From Xylogone sp. PMI_703 (lineage: Eukaryota; Ascomycota; Leotiomycetes), in the NCBI GenBank assembly GCA_021399445.1, contig JAJTUQ010000005.1, forward strand, positions 2,542,001 through 2,606,000: 64,000 bases of DNA. Direction: 5' to 3'. Position numbers and translations under genes: made by a program. Shown here in pieces: positions 61,401 to 64,000 of the stretch; position 1 is the first letter of the stretch; every line of letters begins with the position of its first letter. A model generated the notes under the pieces. It had not been told where the DNA came from. It ran no database searches and was given only the letters and a program-made list of their open reading frames with translations.

Positions 61401-63501
61401 CTATAGGGTAGGTTACGTCCAACAACAAGATGTTCATCTTGAGACCTCCACTGTTCGAGAAGCACTGCGATTTAGTGCGGTACTGCGACAGAGCAGCTCA
61501 GTACCAACCAAGGAGAAATATGACCACGTGGAAGATATAATCGAGGTTCGTACCCTACAACTCGTACTTCAACATAATAATAACCCGGCTGCAGATGCTC
61601 GACATGCATGATTTTGCCGATGCTATCATCGGCATACCGGGAAAAGGATTAAATGTAGAACAGAGAAAGCTGCTTAGTATAGGAGTAGAATTAGCGGCTA
61701 AACCAGCCCTCTTGATCTTCCTTGATGAACCTACTAGTGGTCTTGATTCACAAAGCTCTTGGGCGATTGTCGGCTTCCTTCGGAAACTTGCAAATAGTGG
61801 GCAGGCAATCCTGGCCACCATTCATCAACCCAGCTCTATGCTTTTCCTGGAATTTGACCGACTTCTCTTTCTTGCTAAAGGCGGGAAAACGGTATATTTT
61901 GGCGAGATAGGGCGTAATGCTAAAACTTTGCTCAGTTACTTTGAGCACAATGGAGCCAGGTCTTGCAATGAATCTGAAAATCCTGCCGAGTATATCTTGG
62001 AAATGGTAAACGCTCAATCTACAGACGAAGGTAGAGAGGATTGGCCTCAGATATGGAATAGCAGTGAGGAGTTTATACATGTCAAGCGCGAACAAGAACG
62101 TATATGCGAGGAGCTAGGCACAAGAAGTCAAGGAACACCTGGCGCTGGTGACCACCGCGAGTTTGCGACACCGCTGTCTACTCAAACTTTATATACCACC
62201 ATTAGAATGTTTCAACAATATTGGCGCACACCTTCTTACGTCTTGGGAAAATATCTCCTTGGCATTGTGTCCGCTCTGTGAGTTGTAATTTCTCTTGAAA
62301 TATCGAACGGGGACTCATACTCAATAGCTTCATTGGATTTTCCTTTTTTCAATCGAATAATTCTCTTCAAGGCACTCAAAACATCATATTCAGTATTTTT
62401 ATGCTCACTGCAATCTTAAGTTCAATGGTCCAACAGGCAAGTTGAGGGTGAAAAGGCACAATCACTCGTGTGCTAATTTTAGAGTCAGATAATGCCGCGC
62501 TTTGTTCTGCAAAGATCATTATATGAGGTTGGTTATACATCAATAGCCCCTTCTTCGATAGTTCGGATAGTGACGATATTGAAAAGGTCCGAGAACGCCC
62601 TTCTAAAATGTACTCGTGGTTTGCGTTTATGTTCTCTAATATTATAGTTGAATTTCCATTTCAAATTCTGCTTGGGATACTTGTTTATGCCTGTTATTAC
62701 TATCCTATCTATGGGTAAATATTTCTCTGGGGAGGTTTCTAACTTCTTTACTCTACTAACTGATATGCCAGCGTCCAATCGTCAGAGAGCCAGGGTCTCA
62801 TCCTGCTGTTTTGCATCCAAATTTTCCTATTTGCTAGTACCTATGCTCACATGGTCATTTCCGTGTTACCAGATGCACAGACTGCTGGGGCTCTTGCCAC
62901 TCTCATGTTCTCCTTAACTATGATATTTAACGGGTAAGCACGATTCTTCGCTGCAACTTAGACTGCTAACGAATGCAGTGTCTTTCAGCCACCACAAGCC
63001 CTCCCTGGATTCTGGATCTTTATGTATCGGGTTAGCCCCTTGACATATATCGTTAGCGGGATAGCAGCGACTGGGCTCGGAGATAGACTCATCAGATGCT
63101 CTGTGAGCGAGACAAGTGTCTTCAATCCCAATATTGGCCTAGATTGCGGGTTGTACCTTCAACCATTCCTCAGTGCCGCTCCAGGTCAGCTGTATAACCC
63201 AAGTGCCACGTCTGGCTGCCAATACTGCCCATTATCCAATACCAAGCAATTCCTCTCCCAGTCAAGCATCTCACTGAATACCCGCTGGCGAAACTTTGGA
63301 ATTGTATGGGCATATATTGTCTTTAACGGCGGCATGGCTATTCTACTCTATTACCTCTTCAGAGTTAGGAAATGGAAATGGAGTCGAGGAAAGCTAGCCA
63401 AAATTCTTGGTCAAAAACTAATTTCTTTGTTTCTACTCTTGGTCGGATACATTAAGCTTGTCTTTTCTACTTGGTGGGGTCAAAAACCCCCTGTATCATG
63501 A
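58475..63501 (+). CDS. PDR-type (ABCG) full-length ABC transporter
   Basis: Twelve exons: 58475-59012, 59068-59339, 59390-60207, 60299-60694, 60752-61359, 61412-61545, 61595-62277, 62328-62436, 62489-62527, 62587-62714, 62772-62933 and 62979-63501. They total 4410 bp, about 1469 residues, with every junction in phase. The order is NBD1-TMD1-NBD2-TMD2. NBD1 has the PDR-type Walker [10 protein letters not shown], signature VSGGERKR and Walker [17 protein letters not shown]2 has [18 protein letters not shown] and [16 protein letters not shown]1 and TMD2 each show the expected membrane helices, and a Cys-rich loop near the C-terminus (CGLY, CQYC) is normal for PDR pumps. The intron at 62437-62488 is GC-AG (GCAAGT). 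It should export drugs or natural toxicants at the plasma membrane. It looks fully intact despite flanking repeats. Confidence 0.95.
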
Positions 63502-63847
63502 TTCTGTGTGGGCACCTGTACCATACTTCAAATCTGTAGATGTTAAGGATTCAGGTTTTACGTTAATTTTACAGCAGTTTCCTCAGGTGCACTCTGCTGA
63601 TCAGCACAATCCATAAAGTAATAAAGTAAAGCAGACCTTAACATCACAACCTTATGGCCGTCTTATATGTCTGTTAGTAATTAGGGCGTTTTAACATTTT
63701 GTTTAAGTTTAGGAATGGTGTAATTTTATCTATGTTCTAGCCCATACGCCAATATATTGCATTAGCAAATGGGCCAGAACGATGGGTGCTTTTAGCTCAG
63801 GCCATAAAAATTATCCACTCTATGTTATTATCAGAAGTATATAATGT
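63502..63847. other. 3' flank of ABC gene with repeat copy B
   Basis: 346 bp between the ABC stop and a possible edge fragment; most of it is repeat copy B. Confidence 0.5.
63526..63736 (+). repeat. Dispersed repeat, copy B
   Basis: About 211 bp matching copy A at 56331-56554 in direct orientation, beginning 25 bp after the ABC stop codon. It is the more AT-rich copy and lacks a short segment of A near the middle. Confidence 0.75.
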
Positions 63848-64000
63848 TCACACCTCCTCATATCGTTTTCCGACAGTATTAAACTGGTCATAGCAATACT
63901 TCAACGGCTCCACAACTTTCAGGAATAGCTCTTCTCTCCACCTCTCCAATGCATTATCCTGCCCCCTCCTAGGCATATTATGCAAGCACCACCAAATTGC
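63848..64000 (-). CDS. Possible C-terminal fragment of a protein running off the right edge
   Basis: An open minus-strand frame of about 50 codons enters from the right edge and stops at 63848-63850. Its residues (ALERWREELFLK, VVEPLKYCYDQF) have protein-like composition with an amphipathic helix. I do not recognise it; a transposable-element protein is one option because a dispersed repeat lies next to it. It may be chance. Confidence 0.3.
   Translation of the reverse strand, partial: AIWWCLHNMPRRGQDNALERWREELFLKVVEPLKYCYDQFNTVGKRYEEV

Noticed and set aside
62278..62990. Apparent breaks in the second half of the ABC transporter
   Set aside because: Five short introns, one GC-AG, restore a continuous frame through the last membrane domain.
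1..64000. tRNA, rRNA or CRISPR features
   Set aside because: I looked for tRNA B-box-like GGTTCGAATCC words, rRNA-like conserved blocks and regularly spaced repeats and found none convincing.

Overview
The window is nuclear DNA of a filamentous ascomycete (Pezizomycotina). Genes are split by many short GT-AG introns (about 40-120 bp, often with a CTAAC-like branch site) and lie on both strands. Zn2Cys6 regulators, a CFEM/PTH11-type receptor, a PDR-type ABC pump, an NRPS and sugar-porter and DHA1 permeases are all typical of that group. I resolve 23 protein genes plus one possible fragment at the right edge. I see no rRNA or tRNA gene. Exon coordinates come from reading frames, splice consensus and family fit, so individual splice sites may be off by a few bases.

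Layout. 1-4.9 kb: the 3' part of an NRPS gene (partial C, A, T, C, degenerate T). 5.2-7.4 kb: a cysteine-rich, probably GPI-anchored surface protein and an FSH1-type serine hydrolase. 8.1-15.1 kb: a possible catabolic unit made of a Zn2Cys6 regulator, a PcaB-like lyase and a sugar/quinate-type permease. Lyase and permease share a 748 bp promoter that holds two inverted repeats. 15.5-19.8 kb: a J-domain protein with a C-terminal zinc module and an SDR whose catalytic Ser position looks replaced. 20.5-24.4 kb: a seven-exon protein of about 1178 residues combining a B-box-like finger, a GTPase-like P-loop domain, a RING finger and a patatin lipase domain.

25.9-34.7 kb: three extracellular or surface genes, namely a secreted GMC flavoprotein oxidoreductase, a CFEM-domain PTH11-like receptor and a secreted haem-thiolate peroxidase. 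A GMC oxidase can supply the H2O2 that such a peroxidase uses. 35.5-37.0 kb: a 2-oxoglutarate/Fe(II) oxygenase-like protein. 37.8-48.9 kb: a metabolic-cluster-like block of DHA1 permease, Zn2Cys6 regulator, HSL-type hydrolase, cytochrome P450, GFA-domain protein and a second alpha/beta hydrolase. The divergent regulator/hydrolase promoter carries repeated CGG triplets. 51.2-55.8 kb: an OPT transporter and another Zn2Cys6 regulator. 57.5-63.5 kb: a small zinc-ribbon protein and an intact 12-exon PDR/ABCG transporter, bracketed by two diverged direct copies of a roughly 220 bp repeat whose differences are largely transitions, as RIP would leave.

Most large genes look intact once introns are placed. 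The most unusual points are the NRPS terminal carrier domain without its phosphopantetheine Ser, the multidomain patatin protein with a shifted nucleophile motif, and the repeat pair around the ABC pump.
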